Shown piece after piece: positions 8,391-17,532 of a stretch of 62,632 nucleotides of DNA. Position numbers and translations under genes: made by a program. The notes beneath the pieces were generated by a model, which did no database searches, was not told the origin of the DNA, and saw only the letters and a list, made by a program, of their open reading frames with translations. Origin of the DNA: Anaerolineae bacterium. GTDB lineage: Bacteria; Chloroflexota; Anaerolineae; Aggregatilineales; Phototrophicaceae. The DNA lies in the NCBI GenBank assembly GCA_022843745.1, contig JALHNB010000042.1:1-62632 (forward strand), given 5' to 3'. Numbering within the stretch: position 1 is the first letter of the stretch; each line of letters begins with the position of its first letter.

Positions 8391-8606
8391 ATGTCTGAAA
8401 CAACAATCACCGGTGTTGTGAAGTGGTTCAACAGCACCAAGGGCTTTGGCTTCATTAAAGTCGATGGCATGGAACAGGACGTTTTTGTCCATTACTCGGC
8501 GATCACGGGCAGCGGGTATCGCAGTCTCGAAGAAGGAGACCGTGTCCAGTTCGTCATTAGTCAGGGGAAAAAAGGGCAAGAAGCACGCGACGTTCAAAAG
8601 ATTTAA
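8391..8606 (+). CDS. cold-shock domain protein
   Basis: 71 residues, normal length for the CspA family. The RNA-binding motifs are present: KWFNSTKGFGFIKV (RNP1-like KGFGFI) and DVFVHYSAI (RNP2-like VFVHY). It is a single-stranded nucleic-acid-binding OB fold that melts RNA structure. Monocistronic, with its own promoter upstream and an intrinsic terminator downstream. Confidence 0.95.
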   Translation: MSETTITGVVKWFNSTKGFGFIKVDGMEQDVFVHYSAITGSGYRSLEEGDRVQFVISQGKKGQEARDVQKI

Positions 8607-8631
8607 CGCTTTTTAGATGAGACTTTTGGAC

Positions 8632-8660
8632 CGGGGATGTTCGACGAGCGTCCCCGTTTA
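8632..8660 (+). terminator. intrinsic terminator after the cold-shock gene
   Basis: CGGGGATG (8632-8639) pairs with CGTCCCCG (8649-8656) through one G-T wobble and a 9-base loop, followed by TTTATTAT. It occupies the gap to the convergent amidohydrolase gene and could serve both. Confidence 0.7.
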
Positions 8661-9920
8661 TTATCTCAGCGCCAGGTTGAGAATCGCGTGCATCAGGACA
8701 TTCGTCCCGCGCACCACATCTTCCCATTCTGAAAATTCTGCCGGATTGTGACTGATACCGTTCACAGACGGGATAAATAACATGCCGCTTTCTGTGAATG
8801 TACTCATCACCTGCGCGTTATGGCTGGCATAGCTGGCGAGGCGCGTATACGTCACATCCAGTTGTTCACACGCTTTTTCAATCGCCTCGATCACCGAATC
8901 CGACATCATTGCTGTTGCGATATGCCCAAAACGATCTGACATCACCGTCAGGTAGCAAGCCTGTGCGCATTCATGTGCCAGATCAAGCAGCGCCCGCTCC
9001 ATCTCTTCCAGCAATGTCTGTTTGACATGCCGACATTCGACGGTTACACGGACTTCGCTGGGGATAATGGTACGAGTTCCGGGCTTCACTTCGACGTTAC
9101 CGCAGTTGATAACGCCTTCAGGATAAGAATTTCGCACCAATTCGTGCGCCCGTGTGACGAATAATGCTGCCCCCTGAAGCGCATCTTTGCGCTCCCACAT
9201 GCTGGTTGTCCCGGAATGTCCGGCCTGCCCATGAAACGTAAACAGGTAGGAACTGCGTCCTACGATGCCGGTTACGACACCGATATTCACCTGAGATCGT
9301 TCCAAACGCCAGCCTTGCTCGATATGAACTTCGATATATCCTGCCAAATCGGCGGGTGAACGCCGTGCCCGATGAACATGTTCGGGGTTAATCCCGGCGC
9401 GAACCAACGCCGCCCGGAAACTGCTCATTTCGCCATTCGCATCGCGCAGATAATTCTTTGGCAGTCGCCCGGTTAGGCTCAGACTCCCGAACATGGGCTG
9501 CCATGCGCCTTCATCATCGGTGAAATCAATTACTTCCAGATGCACAGGCAGCTTAAGACCCGCCTCATTAATCGTGCGCAGGCTTTCCAGCGCCGCCAGC
9601 ACACCCACCGCGCCATCATAGCGTCCGGCGTTCTGCACCGTGTCCAGATGGGAGCCGATCAGAAGCGTTTTAGCCTTCGGATTATCGCATAACAGGATGC
9701 CGCTTAGATTGCCTGCATCATCGTCGTGGACTAAAAAGCCCGCTTCCTCAATTCGATCTGCGAACCAGGCGCGGGCTTCTAAATCTTCTCTGGATAGTGC
9801 CATACGACAAATGCCGTTATCAGCAGTCAATCCAATTTGAGACAACTGCTCAAAATCGGCGTGCAGGCGCTCGTGATTAATTTTCAAATTGGGAAAAACC
9901 ATGTTGGAGTGAGAATACAA
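8661..9920 (-). CDS. Zn-dependent M20-family hydrolase (allantoate amidohydrolase / N-carbamoyl-amino-acid hydrolase type)
   Basis: 419 residues from the first start; the ATG at 9902 (MVFPNLK) is equally possible and neither has a strong ribosome site. Metal-binding motifs are in order: GSHLDTV with the first histidine, DDEGAWQPMFGS, EVHIEQGWRLE, and a C-terminal SHNAQ and ISHNPAEFSEWED region. The family removes carbamoyl or ureido groups from allantoate, ureidoglycolate, N-carbamoyl amino acids or beta-ureidopropionate in purine, pyrimidine or amide catabolism. The exact substrate cannot be told from the neighbours. Confidence 0.88.
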   Translation of the reverse strand: MYSHSNMVFPNLKINHERLHADFEQLSQIGLTADNGICRMALSREDLEARAWFADRIEEAGFLVHDDDAGNLSGILLCDNPKAKTLLIGSHLDTVQNAGRYDGAVGVLAALESLRTINEAGLKLPVHLEVIDFTDDEGAWQPMFGSLSLTGRLPKNYLRDANGEMSSFRAALVRAGINPEHVHRARRSPADLAGYIEVHIEQGWRLERSQVNIGVVTGIVGRSSYLFTFHGQAGHSGTTSMWERKDALQGAALFVTRAHELVRNSYPEGVINCGNVEVKPGTRTIIPSEVRVTVECRHVKQTLLEEMERALLDLAHECAQACYLTVMSDRFGHIATAMMSDSVIEAIEKACEQLDVTYTRLASYASHNAQVMSTFTESGMLFIPSVNGISHNPAEFSEWEDVVRGTNVLMHAILNLALR

Positions 9921-10099
9921 GTTTGCCGACTTTCAAAATCCGATTATGGTTTGATATTATAATTGATAATTGTCCAAATAGCACCTTTTCTACCCAATAC
10001 CTAACCGTCCCCTCAATCTTTTGGGGAATAAAAACTGCCAAAATAATCTATAATGTAATTGTCTGAAAGTTTTGTTCTCAGTGAAAGGGAATCGTTTGA

Positions 10100-10717
10100 A
10101 TGCCCAACGTTGATCCCAATATTGTTTATCTGACTCTCGTTTTTGGGCTGTGGATTGGCGTGAGCGCAACTTATCTCCCCGGCACAGGTATTAAAGAACT
10201 CCTTGCCGTCGCAGCGTTGGTGGCCAGTGTGGTAATGCTATCGACCATGCCCACCAATTGGGTCGCGGTGCTTGTCATCGTGTTCGGCGTTCTGAGTTTT
10301 ATCGTTATGCCGTTTTTGAAACAGCAGCTTCTGCTGTTATCCATAGGCGGCCTCATTTTACAGGGTATTGGCGCATGGTTCATGTTCGATGGATTGCATG
10401 TTTCGCCAATTCTGATCGCGCTGACCATTGGCCTCCCGCTGGCCTATCATCGCTATATTCTGATGCCGATGTTCGAACGTGTGCGTCAACAGCCCATACT
10501 CAACGAAGATGATTTGCTGATCGGTTCACGCGGACGTGTCTTAAGCACGATCAACCCCACTGGAACCGTTCATGTACGCGGTGAAACATGGACAGCAACC
10601 AGTGATAGCCCCTTAAAACCCGGCGATGATGTTATCATCCTGGAGCGCGATGGTTTACAGGTGATTGTTGAAGGCGTTAAACACAAACGTACTTCAAGCA
10701 ATGGTCATGAAGCATAG
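10100..10717 (+). CDS. NfeD-like membrane protein
   Basis: 205 residues. Four hydrophobic helices span about 10-120, then a soluble OB-fold domain (about 138-195) with LIGSRGRVLSTI and KPGDDVIILERDGLQVIVE, as in NfeD proteins. Eleven bases separate it from a stomatin-type gene. This pairing is a conserved operon in which NfeD acts with a membrane scaffold of the SPFH family, probably in membrane organisation or quality control. A TATAAT at 10049-10054 may be the -10 element, but no good -35 is visible. Confidence 0.85.
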   Translation: MPNVDPNIVYLTLVFGLWIGVSATYLPGTGIKELLAVAALVASVVMLSTMPTNWVAVLVIVFGVLSFIVMPFLKQQLLLLSIGGLILQGIGAWFMFDGLHVSPILIALTIGLPLAYHRYILMPMFERVRQQPILNEDDLLIGSRGRVLSTINPTGTVHVRGETWTATSDSPLKPGDDVIILERDGLQVIVEGVKHKRTSSNGHEA

Positions 10718-10728
10718 GAGAAGCTTGG

Positions 10729-11682
10729 ATGGAACAATTATTTTCGAATCAAACGTCAATCTTTCTGGTAATTTTCATCGTTCTAGTCGTTTTTTATATA
10801 CTGACGCGCTTGATTCGCATCGTGCCAGAGTATGAACGTCTGGTCATCCTGTCGCTGGGGCGCTACGGCGGAACACGCGGGCCGGGTATCGTATTCGTCA
10901 TTCCATTGCTGGAAAGAGCCATCCGAATCGATATGCGCGAGAAATTTTTGGATATTCCTTCACAGACAGCAATTACACAGGATAACGCGCCGATTGCGAT
11001 TGACTTTCTGGTTTATTATCGCGTCATCGAGCCAAAATTGTCGGTGATCGCTGTTGAGGACGTGGTAAGTGCTTCGACCAATATCGCGACAACGACCCTA
11101 CGCGCAGTAATCGGCGATATTACGCTGGACGATGTACTTTCCAAGCGCGAACAGATCAACGACACCCTGCGCGTCAAGCTCGATGAAGTGACCGAACGCT
11201 GGGGCTTGAAAGTAACCAGCGTCGAGATTCGTGAGATCGAGCCGCCGCGCGAAGTTCAGGACGCGATGAATCGCCAGATGACCGCCGAGCGTGAACGCCG
11301 CGCTGCCGTGACACGCGCCAGTGGTGAGCGTGAAGCCGCAATTACCGTTGCCGAAGGCGAGAAACAGGCCGCTATTTTACGCGCTGAAGGTCAGAAACAG
11401 TCTGCCATTCTGCAAGCTGAAGGTGATCGTCAGGCACAGCTTTTGAAGGCGCAGGGTTTTGCCGCCTCGCTGCAAGCCATCAATGCCCAGGCTAGCGAAA
11501 TCGACGGACGAACCATGTCGCTACAATATCTCGACACGCTGCGCGGCATCGGTGCCAGCCCATCAACCAAATTCGTGCTGCCGATGGAAATGGCGACAAT
11601 GGCCCAACAATTGGTGGGATCATTGAGCGCCAATGGCAAAGTCTCCACGCATCCTATCCTTCAGGAAGAAGATCAACAGTAG
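10729..11682 (+). CDS. SPFH/band-7 (stomatin-like) membrane protein
   Basis: 317 residues, with AGGAGA seven bases upstream. One N-terminal membrane segment (about 8-28) precedes the band-7 domain (about 30-190) with RIVPEYERLVI, IDMREKFLDIPSQTAITQDNA and DDVLSKREQIND. A coiled-coil stretch rich in Ala, Glu and Gln follows (about 195-260). These are the features of stomatin/QmcA-type scaffolds that oligomerise in the membrane. It partners with the NfeD-like gene just upstream. Confidence 0.93.
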   Translation: MEQLFSNQTSIFLVIFIVLVVFYILTRLIRIVPEYERLVILSLGRYGGTRGPGIVFVIPLLERAIRIDMREKFLDIPSQTAITQDNAPIAIDFLVYYRVIEPKLSVIAVEDVVSASTNIATTTLRAVIGDITLDDVLSKREQINDTLRVKLDEVTERWGLKVTSVEIREIEPPREVQDAMNRQMTAERERRAAVTRASGEREAAITVAEGEKQAAILRAEGQKQSAILQAEGDRQAQLLKAQGFAASLQAINAQASEIDGRTMSLQYLDTLRGIGASPSTKFVLPMEMATMAQQLVGSLSANGKVSTHPILQEEDQQ

Positions 11683-11730
11683 AGGTTGACGGGAATAATC
11701 GACAATAATACAGAGGTTGACGGGAATAAT
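11681..11730 (+). repeat. short direct repeat, two copies 31 bp apart
   Basis: AGAGGTTGACGGGAATAAT occurs at 11681-11699 and again, identically, at 11712-11730. It lies at the stomatin stop and just before the metalloprotease reading frame. Each copy contains TTGAC, so it could have duplicated a -35-like element. Confidence 0.7.
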
Positions 11731-13420
11731 TTTGCATTTAATATCTCAAAAATATGATAGGGCGACTCGGCGGGTCGCCCTTGCCGCGAATCTGCCCCTT
11801 CGAACGACACATTATCTAACCTTGCTTCTCACGCTCTGTTTCTCCCTGTTGTCTGTCGCTGCTGCCCACGCTCAGGATCAGGTTGTGAGTGGCACTCTGG
11901 ATGAAACCACAACGTCTATAGATCTCTCGTTTGATTTTCAGGCAGGCGATACGGTGCTGATTATCGCCAAAGCCACCAGCGGTGATCTGGATACCGTGCT
12001 AACTCTGCAAGATGCCGATGGCGAGGTGCTGGTGGATAACGATGACTACAACCCGGATAGCTTTGACTCCGCACTGGCTTACACGATTACTGAAACAGGC
12101 TCCTATACCGTCATTTTGGAGTCGTATGAAGGCGAATCCTACGGCGATTACACGCTCACGGTAAAAGTGGGTGATGAAAGCCTGTTCACGTTACTTGACG
12201 AAATGAGCCGTCTCGAATTGAGTGGCCCGGTTTTGATTCGCGAAACGCCGCATTTCCGTATTCACTATACGCTGGTTGGCGCAGACGACACGACTGAGCA
12301 GTATGTAGAGGCCGTTGCACTGGCGGCGGAAGAAGTCTGGACTATTCAGATTGAGCAAATGGGTTGGCCGGAGCCACCATCCGATGGTGAGCAAGGCGGG
12401 GATGACCATTACGACATTTACATCGCCAGCCTGAAAAAGAGCGATGGCTATATGTTTGGCTACACGCAACCGGGCGAAATTATTGGCGACAACCCCAACA
12501 CCCGCGACCAGGAAGAATATGCCAGCGACAGCTACATCGTCATCGAAAATGACTTTTCCGAGGAGCATGACTCCAAGCTCGACATCATTAGCCTGATGCG
12601 TGCGACGCTGACGCACGAATTTAACCACGCGATCCAGTTCGGTTACGATTATGGCGATGAGCACAGTTGGTATTACGAAGCGACGGCAACCTGGATCGAA
12701 ACGGTCACATTACCCAAAGATCAGGATGCTACAGGCTATATCAGCTACAACTACGATTATCCTGAATTGTGTTTTGGCACGATAGCCGATCCCGACGAGG
12801 GAATGCTCCAGTACGGCGAATGGCTGTTTATCCAATCGCTGGTTGATGTACATGGCGATGATGTGGTGCAGAATTTATGGGATGCGGTTGCCGATTACGA
12901 GGGCTTTGAAGTCCTGGAAGAAACGCTTGAAAATTATGACGATACGATTCAACAGGCATTTGCCCGTTATCGCGTCCAAACGCTGGTGCGCGATTATGAA
13001 CTTGCGCCGGAGTTCGAGGCAACCGTCTGGCTCGAAAATATCATTCGCGATACTGGAAGCTGGACATTTACCGGCGATGGGGTTCAGGAATTTGGCGCGA
13101 ATTATTTCTACTTCAAAAGGCCAGCCGGATTTTACGATTTTCAACTCATCGAAGAGGATGAATTTCTTAATCTGTGGGTGATCGGCATCCGGGGAGACGA
13201 AGCTGAAGCGTTTGATTTGGGCCGGGGCGCGACGTTCGATACGCATGGCTACGATTATGTTTATCTGATGGTCTATAACCCCATTTATGACGATAACCTC
13301 GATGACTGCACCTATCGAAGCTACGACATTGACGTGCAGCTCGGCAGTGAGACTCCGCAGCCACCCATCACGCTCACCTTTGATGCCACAAATTTTGAGC
13401 CACTGGTCATGGAAGAATAA
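11717..13420 (+). CDS. secreted metalloprotease with PPC domain (HExxH)
   Basis: Up to 567 residues from the TTG at 11717, but the true start is uncertain. The signal peptide core (TLLLTLCFSLLSVAAAHAQ) starts some 35 residues in, and a GTAGGGG-type palindrome copy (11760-11780) lies in the intervening stretch. A beta-sandwich PPC-like domain (about 55-150) is followed by the catalytic region with LTHEFNHAIQF, a HExxH zinc site, and a downstream glutamate in EATATWIE. An acidic C-terminal domain follows. Secreted and cleaved after AHA. This matches the poorly characterised putative metalloprotease families of myxobacteria and Chloroflexota. No ribosome site decides the start. Confidence 0.8.
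   Translation: MTGIILHLISQKYDRATRRVALAANLPLRTTHYLTLLLTLCFSLLSVAAAHAQDQVVSGTLDETTTSIDLSFDFQAGDTVLIIAKATSGDLDTVLTLQDADGEVLVDNDDYNPDSFDSALAYTITETGSYTVILESYEGESYGDYTLTVKVGDESLFTLLDEMSRLELSGPVLIRETPHFRIHYTLVGADDTTEQYVEAVALAAEEVWTIQIEQMGWPEPPSDGEQGGDDHYDIYIASLKKSDGYMFGYTQPGEIIGDNPNTRDQEEYASDSYIVIENDFSEEHDSKLDIISLMRATLTHEFNHAIQFGYDYGDEHSWYYEATATWIETVTLPKDQDATGYISYNYDYPELCFGTIADPDEGMLQYGEWLFIQSLVDVHGDDVVQNLWDAVADYEGFEVLEETLENYDDTIQQAFARYRVQTLVRDYELAPEFEATVWLENIIRDTGSWTFTGDGVQEFGANYFYFKRPAGFYDFQLIEEDEFLNLWVIGIRGDEAEAFDLGRGATFDTHGYDYVYLMVYNPIYDDNLDDCTYRSYDIDVQLGSETPQPPITLTFDATNFEPLVMEE
11760..11780. repeat. GTAGGGG-type palindrome, core only
   Basis: GGGCGAC (11760-11766) and GTCGCCC (11774-11780) flank TCGGCGG. 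It overlaps the predicted N-terminal extension of the metalloprotease, which argues for a later translation start or for a read-through copy. Confidence 0.5.
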
Positions 13421-13423
13421 TCC

Positions 13424-13450
13424 GTAGGGGCGAGGCAGCACCTCGCCCTT
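13424..13450. repeat. GTAGGGG-type palindrome
   Basis: It begins GTAGGGGCGAGG. GGGCGAGG (13428-13435) pairs with CCTCGCCC (13441-13448) and the element ends in TTT. It lies four bases after the metalloprotease stop and may act as its terminator. Confidence 0.65.
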
Positions 13451-13505
13451 TGCAAATCTAGCGGATTTGTTGACTCATTGACACCCACATTCAGCCTCAC
13501 TATAG

Positions 13506-13540
13506 TGAAGCTATCTCAAGCCAATGAAGCTATCTCAAGC
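13506..13540 (+). repeat. 16-bp direct repeat at 19-bp spacing
   Basis: TGAAGCTATCTCAAGC occurs at 13506-13521 and 13525-13540, just before the ribosome site of the MFS gene. It may be a duplicated regulatory half-site or replication slippage. Confidence 0.6.
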
Positions 13541-13555
13541 TGTGGAGAAAATAAT

Positions 13556-14809
13556 GTGAAAATGCGCTGGCATTACGCCTGGATTGTCGTCGGCGTGACC
13601 TTTATCGTTTTGCTCGTCGCCGCTGGTGTGCGGACTGTACCGAGCGTCATCATCAAGCCGTTGGAAAGCGAATTTGGCTGGGATCGCGGCAGTATCTCGT
13701 TTGCTGTCGCCATCAGCCTGTTCGCTTATGGTTTTGGTGGGCCATTAAGCGGCAGTTTAATTGATCGTTTTGGGCCGCGCCGGGTGATGCTGGGCGGTCT
13801 GGCACTAACCGCACTTGGCCTTGCGCCAATTATGGTCATGACCGAGCTGTGGCAATTTCACTTGCTTTGGGGATTAGTCGTCGGGGTTGGCACAGGCGCA
13901 ATCGCTAACGTTCTGGGCGCGACAATATCTCATCGTTGGTTTTCCACGAATCGTGGCGTTGTCGTCGGTCTGTTTGGTGCGGCATCGGCGGCAGGTCAGC
14001 TCGTATTTGTGCCGGGAATGGTTACACTGGCGAGTGCATCCGGTTGGCGCAGCGCGATTGGCCTCGTCGCAATATCTGTCGGCATCCTCCTGATTCCTGT
14101 TGTGCTCCTGATGCGGGATCGCCCACAGGACATCAAAACCGAGCCATTTGGTTACAACCCAGATTTCAGTTCGAGCGAGAACATAAAAGATCAGCGCTTT
14201 ACGCCGCTTTCGGAGGCGATTCGCACACGCGATTTCTGGCTGCTGGCGGGCAGTTTTTTCATCTGTGGTTACACGACTAACGGCTTGATCGGCACACACC
14301 TCCTGCCACATACGCTCGAACACGGCTTCACAGAAGTCGCGACAGCCGGCGCACTCGGCTTGATGGGCATGATGAACATTATCGGCACATTGGCATCCGG
14401 CTGGCTCTCAGATCGCTTCGACAATCGCAAACTTCTGGCGGCTTATTACGGCTTTCGCGGCTTATCACTGGTCGCGCTGCCCTTCATCGTCGAGATGCGC
14501 GGGTTGCTGATTTTCGCCGTTATTTATGGCCTGGATTGGGTCGCAACCGTGCCACCAACCGTCAATCTCACAGCACAGCGTTTTGGTCGTGCGTCTCTCG
14601 GCACGCTCTATGGCTGGATTTTTTGCTCGCATATGATCGGCGCAGGTTTGGCGGCCTATGCAGGCGGATTTTTCCGCGATCATCTCGGCGATTATCACCT
14701 GATTTTTCTCTCGGCAGCGCTCATGGGATTAATCGCCTCACGCCTGTCAATGAGCATCGCATCGCCGCGCCAGATGGCCGCCCTTCAGGAATCGGGCGCT
14801 GGGGATTAA
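13556..14809 (+). CDS. MFS transporter, monocarboxylate/oxalate-formate antiporter type
   Basis: About 418 residues. The GTG at 13556 is chosen because GGAG lies 8 bases upstream and the next residues (MRWHYAWIVVGVTF) open the first membrane helix; a frame extension back to 13478 lacks both features. Twelve hydrophobic helices are apparent, with the MFS loop motif SLIDRFGPRRVMLGG between helices 2 and 3 and SGWLSDRFDNRK between 8 and 9. The substrate is probably an organic anion by family resemblance, but no pathway partner sits next to it. Confidence 0.85.
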   Translation: MKMRWHYAWIVVGVTFIVLLVAAGVRTVPSVIIKPLESEFGWDRGSISFAVAISLFAYGFGGPLSGSLIDRFGPRRVMLGGLALTALGLAPIMVMTELWQFHLLWGLVVGVGTGAIANVLGATISHRWFSTNRGVVVGLFGAASAAGQLVFVPGMVTLASASGWRSAIGLVAISVGILLIPVVLLMRDRPQDIKTEPFGYNPDFSSSENIKDQRFTPLSEAIRTRDFWLLAGSFFICGYTTNGLIGTHLLPHTLEHGFTEVATAGALGLMGMMNIIGTLASGWLSDRFDNRKLLAAYYGFRGLSLVALPFIVEMRGLLIFAVIYGLDWVATVPPTVNLTAQRFGRASLGTLYGWIFCSHMIGAGLAAYAGGFFRDHLGDYHLIFLSAALMGLIASRLSMSIASPRQMAALQESGAGD

Positions 14810-14834
14810 GTCGGTAATCGAGAAAGCAAATTTC

Positions 14835-14861
14835 GTAGGGGCGACGCATCGTCGCCCCTAC
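14835..14861. repeat. GTAGGGG-type palindrome between convergent genes
   Basis: Perfect arms GTAGGGGCGAC and GTCGCCCCTAC flank a 5-base centre GCATC. It lies between the convergent MFS and glucokinase genes, a position suited to bidirectional termination or mRNA end protection. Confidence 0.8.
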
Positions 14862-14900
14862 ACATTACCCGCCAATTCCCACATTTAATCGTGAAATCGC

Positions 14901-15893
14901 TTACGCCCCGACCTGCTCCAACCCATAACCCGCCGCACCCAGCAAACCAGCTTTCGCGTTGAGAATCACGTGTACGGGCATTCGTTCCAGCAGGTTGGCA
15001 AAGCGACCTTTGCGCAGATATGCCTTCATAAAACGACCATCTCGCAAGGCAGGCAGGATGCGCGGAGGGATACCACCACCCAGATAAACGCCGCCTGTCG
15101 CCAGCAGCTTGAGCGCCAGATTGCCCGCCTCTGCACCCAACACTGAAACGAACGTGTTCAGTGTGGCCTCGCACAATTCGCAACCTTTGTCATCTTGCAG
15201 CGCGGCATTGACAATGATCGGAGTCGGATCGTCTGCGGCTTCTAATTTCTCGCGCAGCCAATCCGGTTCAGTGGCAAGACCACTCGCCTTGAAAAAATCG
15301 TAAATATTGGGAATGCCCATGCCGGAACACACCCACTCGTAGCTGACATGCTCATAGCGCTTCATGAGAAATCGCAGCAGTTCAATTTCGGTTTCGTTAG
15401 AGGGGCCAAAATCAGTATGTCCGCCTTCGGAAGGGAAAGCACGATAATGCCCGCCGTCCCACGTCAGAAAACCTTCACCCAACCCTGTCCCCGGCGCAAT
15501 CACCGCAATCGCTCCCGTTTCAACCCGACGGCCTGCGTTCAGGGTGTAAATATCTTCCGATTCCAGGCGCGGGATGGCGTTGGCGACTGATTCGAGGTCG
15601 TTGAGCAAAAAAACCTTTTCCAAATTTAACGCTTGCCGCAGTTCGGTTTCGTCCATCTCCCAGGGTAGGTTAGTCGTCTTAACGTGACCATCGACGACTG
15701 GCCCGGCGACACCAAAACTCGCCCATTTCACTTTGTATTGTGTACGCGACAAAAATTCCAGGGCAATCGCTTGCAGGCTGGGGTATTCATCGCTTGGAAA
15801 AGTCGCCTCTACCAGCGGTATTCGAGGCCCCTGGTCGGGTGAGTAGATCGCGAGGTTGGTCTTTGTTCCGCCAATATCACCAGCCAGCAGCAT
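14901..15893 (-). CDS. glk: glucokinase
   Basis: 330 residues, with AAAGGA before the ATG. It belongs to the hexokinase/actin fold, bacterial Glk family: the phosphate-1 motif GDIGGTKTNLA at residues 6-16, FGVAGPVV, the LLNDLESVANAI catalytic-aspartate region, APGTGLGEG and EGGHTDFGPSNETE. It phosphorylates glucose with ATP to glucose 6-phosphate at the entry to glycolysis. No sugar transport gene is adjacent, though a sugar ABC importer lies 7 kb away. Confidence 0.92.
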   Translation of the reverse strand: MLLAGDIGGTKTNLAIYSPDQGPRIPLVEATFPSDEYPSLQAIALEFLSRTQYKVKWASFGVAGPVVDGHVKTTNLPWEMDETELRQALNLEKVFLLNDLESVANAIPRLESEDIYTLNAGRRVETGAIAVIAPGTGLGEGFLTWDGGHYRAFPSEGGHTDFGPSNETEIELLRFLMKRYEHVSYEWVCSGMGIPNIYDFFKASGLATEPDWLREKLEAADDPTPIIVNAALQDDKGCELCEATLNTFVSVLGAEAGNLALKLLATGGVYLGGGIPPRILPALRDGRFMKAYLRKGRFANLLERMPVHVILNAKAGLLGAAGYGLEQVGA

Positions 15894-15990
15894 GGTCGTG
15901 TCCTTTCAATAGTGCAAGTACGCTTATTCTACCGGAAAAGCTATTAAGTTCGCTTTAATGACTTGGTGAAAATCAACGAAAATATCGGAT

Positions 15991-16020
15991 TTGCGACACT
16001 ACACTCCAAATCGTTACACT
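15991..16020 (+). promoter_or_regulatory. candidate promoter of trpB2
   Basis: TTGCGA (15991-15996), an 18-base spacer and TACACT (16015-16020), about 45 bases before the start codon of the TrpB2 gene. Confidence 0.4.
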
Positions 16021-16068
16021 ACGTTCTAACAGTTCGAACAATATATTTTTCACAAAGGAGTTTTTTGA

Positions 16069-17433
16069 ATGTCTGAACAAATAACCCGTTTTGATCTGCC
16101 GCAATCTGAAATTCCGCACGCCTGGTACAACATTCAGGCCGATCTGCCACGTCCGCTGCCGCCCGTCCTGCATCCGGGAACGCATCAGCCTATCGGCCCG
16201 GCAGACCTCGCGCCGCTGTTTCCGATGGCGCTCATCATGCAGGAAGTCAGCCAAGATCGTTATATCGAAATCCCCGAAGAAGTGCGCGAAATTTATAAAC
16301 TTTGGCGACCCACCCCACTGATGCGTGCCTATCGCCTGGAAAAAGCGCTCGATACACCCGCGCACATTTACTATAAATATGAAGGTGTTTCGCCCAGTGG
16401 CAGCCATAAACTCAATACCGCTGTGCCACAGGCTTATTACAACAAAATGGAAGGTGTGCAGGGCTTGAGTACCGAAACTGGCGCGGGACAGTGGGGAACA
16501 GCACTCTCGCAAGCCTGCAATTTCTTCGGCCTGGAATGTATCGTCTATATGGTCAAGATCAGCTACCAACAGAAACCCTACCGCCGCGCGATTATCCAGA
16601 CATTTGGCGCGAAAGTGACCGCCAGCCCCAGCGATACCACCAACGCAGGACGCAGCATCCTGGCGAAAGACCCAGACAGCACGGGTTCACTCGGCATCGC
16701 CATCAGCGAAGCAGTCGAGGTTGCGGCGACCAGCGGCGGCAGGCTCAAATACGCGCTTGGCTCGGTTCTGAATCACGTTCTGACGCACCAAACAGTCATC
16801 GGTCAGGAAGCTCTCAAGCAGCTAGAAATCGCCGGGGAATATCCTGACGTGGTGATCGGCTGTGCAGGCGGCGGCAGCAATTTCGCGGGTGTCGCGCTGC
16901 CATTCGTCCAGAAAAACCTGACCGAGGGCAAAACGACGCGCATCATTGCCGTCGAGCCTGCCGCCTGCCCCAGCCTCACGCGCGGCACTTACGCCTATGA
17001 TTTTGGCGACACGGTGGGCATGACACCGCTGGTGAAAATGCACACACTGGGGCGCGATTTTATCCCCGCACCGCTGCACGCGGGTGGGCTGCGCTATCAT
17101 GGTATGGCGAGTATCGTCTGCGAACTTTACGATCAGGGATTGATAGAGGCACAGGCTATTCCACAACTTGAGACGTTCAGTGCAGCGCTGCAATTTTTAC
17201 GCGCTGAGGGCATCGTCCCTGCGCCAGAACCATCACACGCGATTGCCGCGACGATCCGCGAGGCACTGGCGGCCAAAGCAGCGGGCGAAAAGCGCTTGAT
17301 TCTGTTCAATCTGTGCGGACACGGTCATTTCGATATGGCAGCTTACGATGCTTTCCTCTCCGGCCAACTGGTCGATTATGAATATCCCCAGGAGCAGATC
17401 GAAGCTGCGCTGGCGGCCTTGCCACAGATTTAG
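16069..17433 (+). CDS. trpB: TrpB2-type tryptophan synthase beta chain
   Basis: 454 residues, with AAAGGAG before the ATG. The long N-terminal region and sequence pattern are those of TrpB2. The PLP lysine is in SGSHKLNTA, followed by [12 protein letters not shown] and the phosphate-cradle [11 protein letters not shown]. Tryptophan synthase beta converts indole plus serine to tryptophan. TrpB2 commonly occurs without a TrpA partner, as here, where no other trp gene is in the window, and may salvage indole. Monocistronic, closed by a palindromic element. Confidence 0.93.
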   Translation: MSEQITRFDLPQSEIPHAWYNIQADLPRPLPPVLHPGTHQPIGPADLAPLFPMALIMQEVSQDRYIEIPEEVREIYKLWRPTPLMRAYRLEKALDTPAHIYYKYEGVSPSGSHKLNTAVPQAYYNKMEGVQGLSTETGAGQWGTALSQACNFFGLECIVYMVKISYQQKPYRRAIIQTFGAKVTASPSDTTNAGRSILAKDPDSTGSLGIAISEAVEVAATSGGRLKYALGSVLNHVLTHQTVIGQEALKQLEIAGEYPDVVIGCAGGGSNFAGVALPFVQKNLTEGKTTRIIAVEPAACPSLTRGTYAYDFGDTVGMTPLVKMHTLGRDFIPAPLHAGGLRYHGMASIVCELYDQGLIEAQAIPQLETFSAALQFLRAEGIVPAPEPSHAIAATIREALAAKAAGEKRLILFNLCGHGHFDMAAYDAFLSGQLVDYEYPQEQIEAALAALPQI

Positions 17434-17441
17434 ATGTGCGT

Positions 17442-17469
17442 GTAGGGGCGACGCATGCGTCACCCCTGC
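17442..17469. repeat. GTAGGGG-type palindrome, slightly diverged
   Basis: Left arm GTAGGGGCGACGCA, right arm TGCGTCACCCCTGC. Two changes from the perfect copy at 24248 break the symmetry. It lies between trpB2 and the TIR gene. Confidence 0.7.
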
Positions 17470-17532
17470 ATCCTCATACGCATTCGCCCTCATCTCTAAA
17501 AACGACTAAAATAAATATGGATCGTTATTTTG

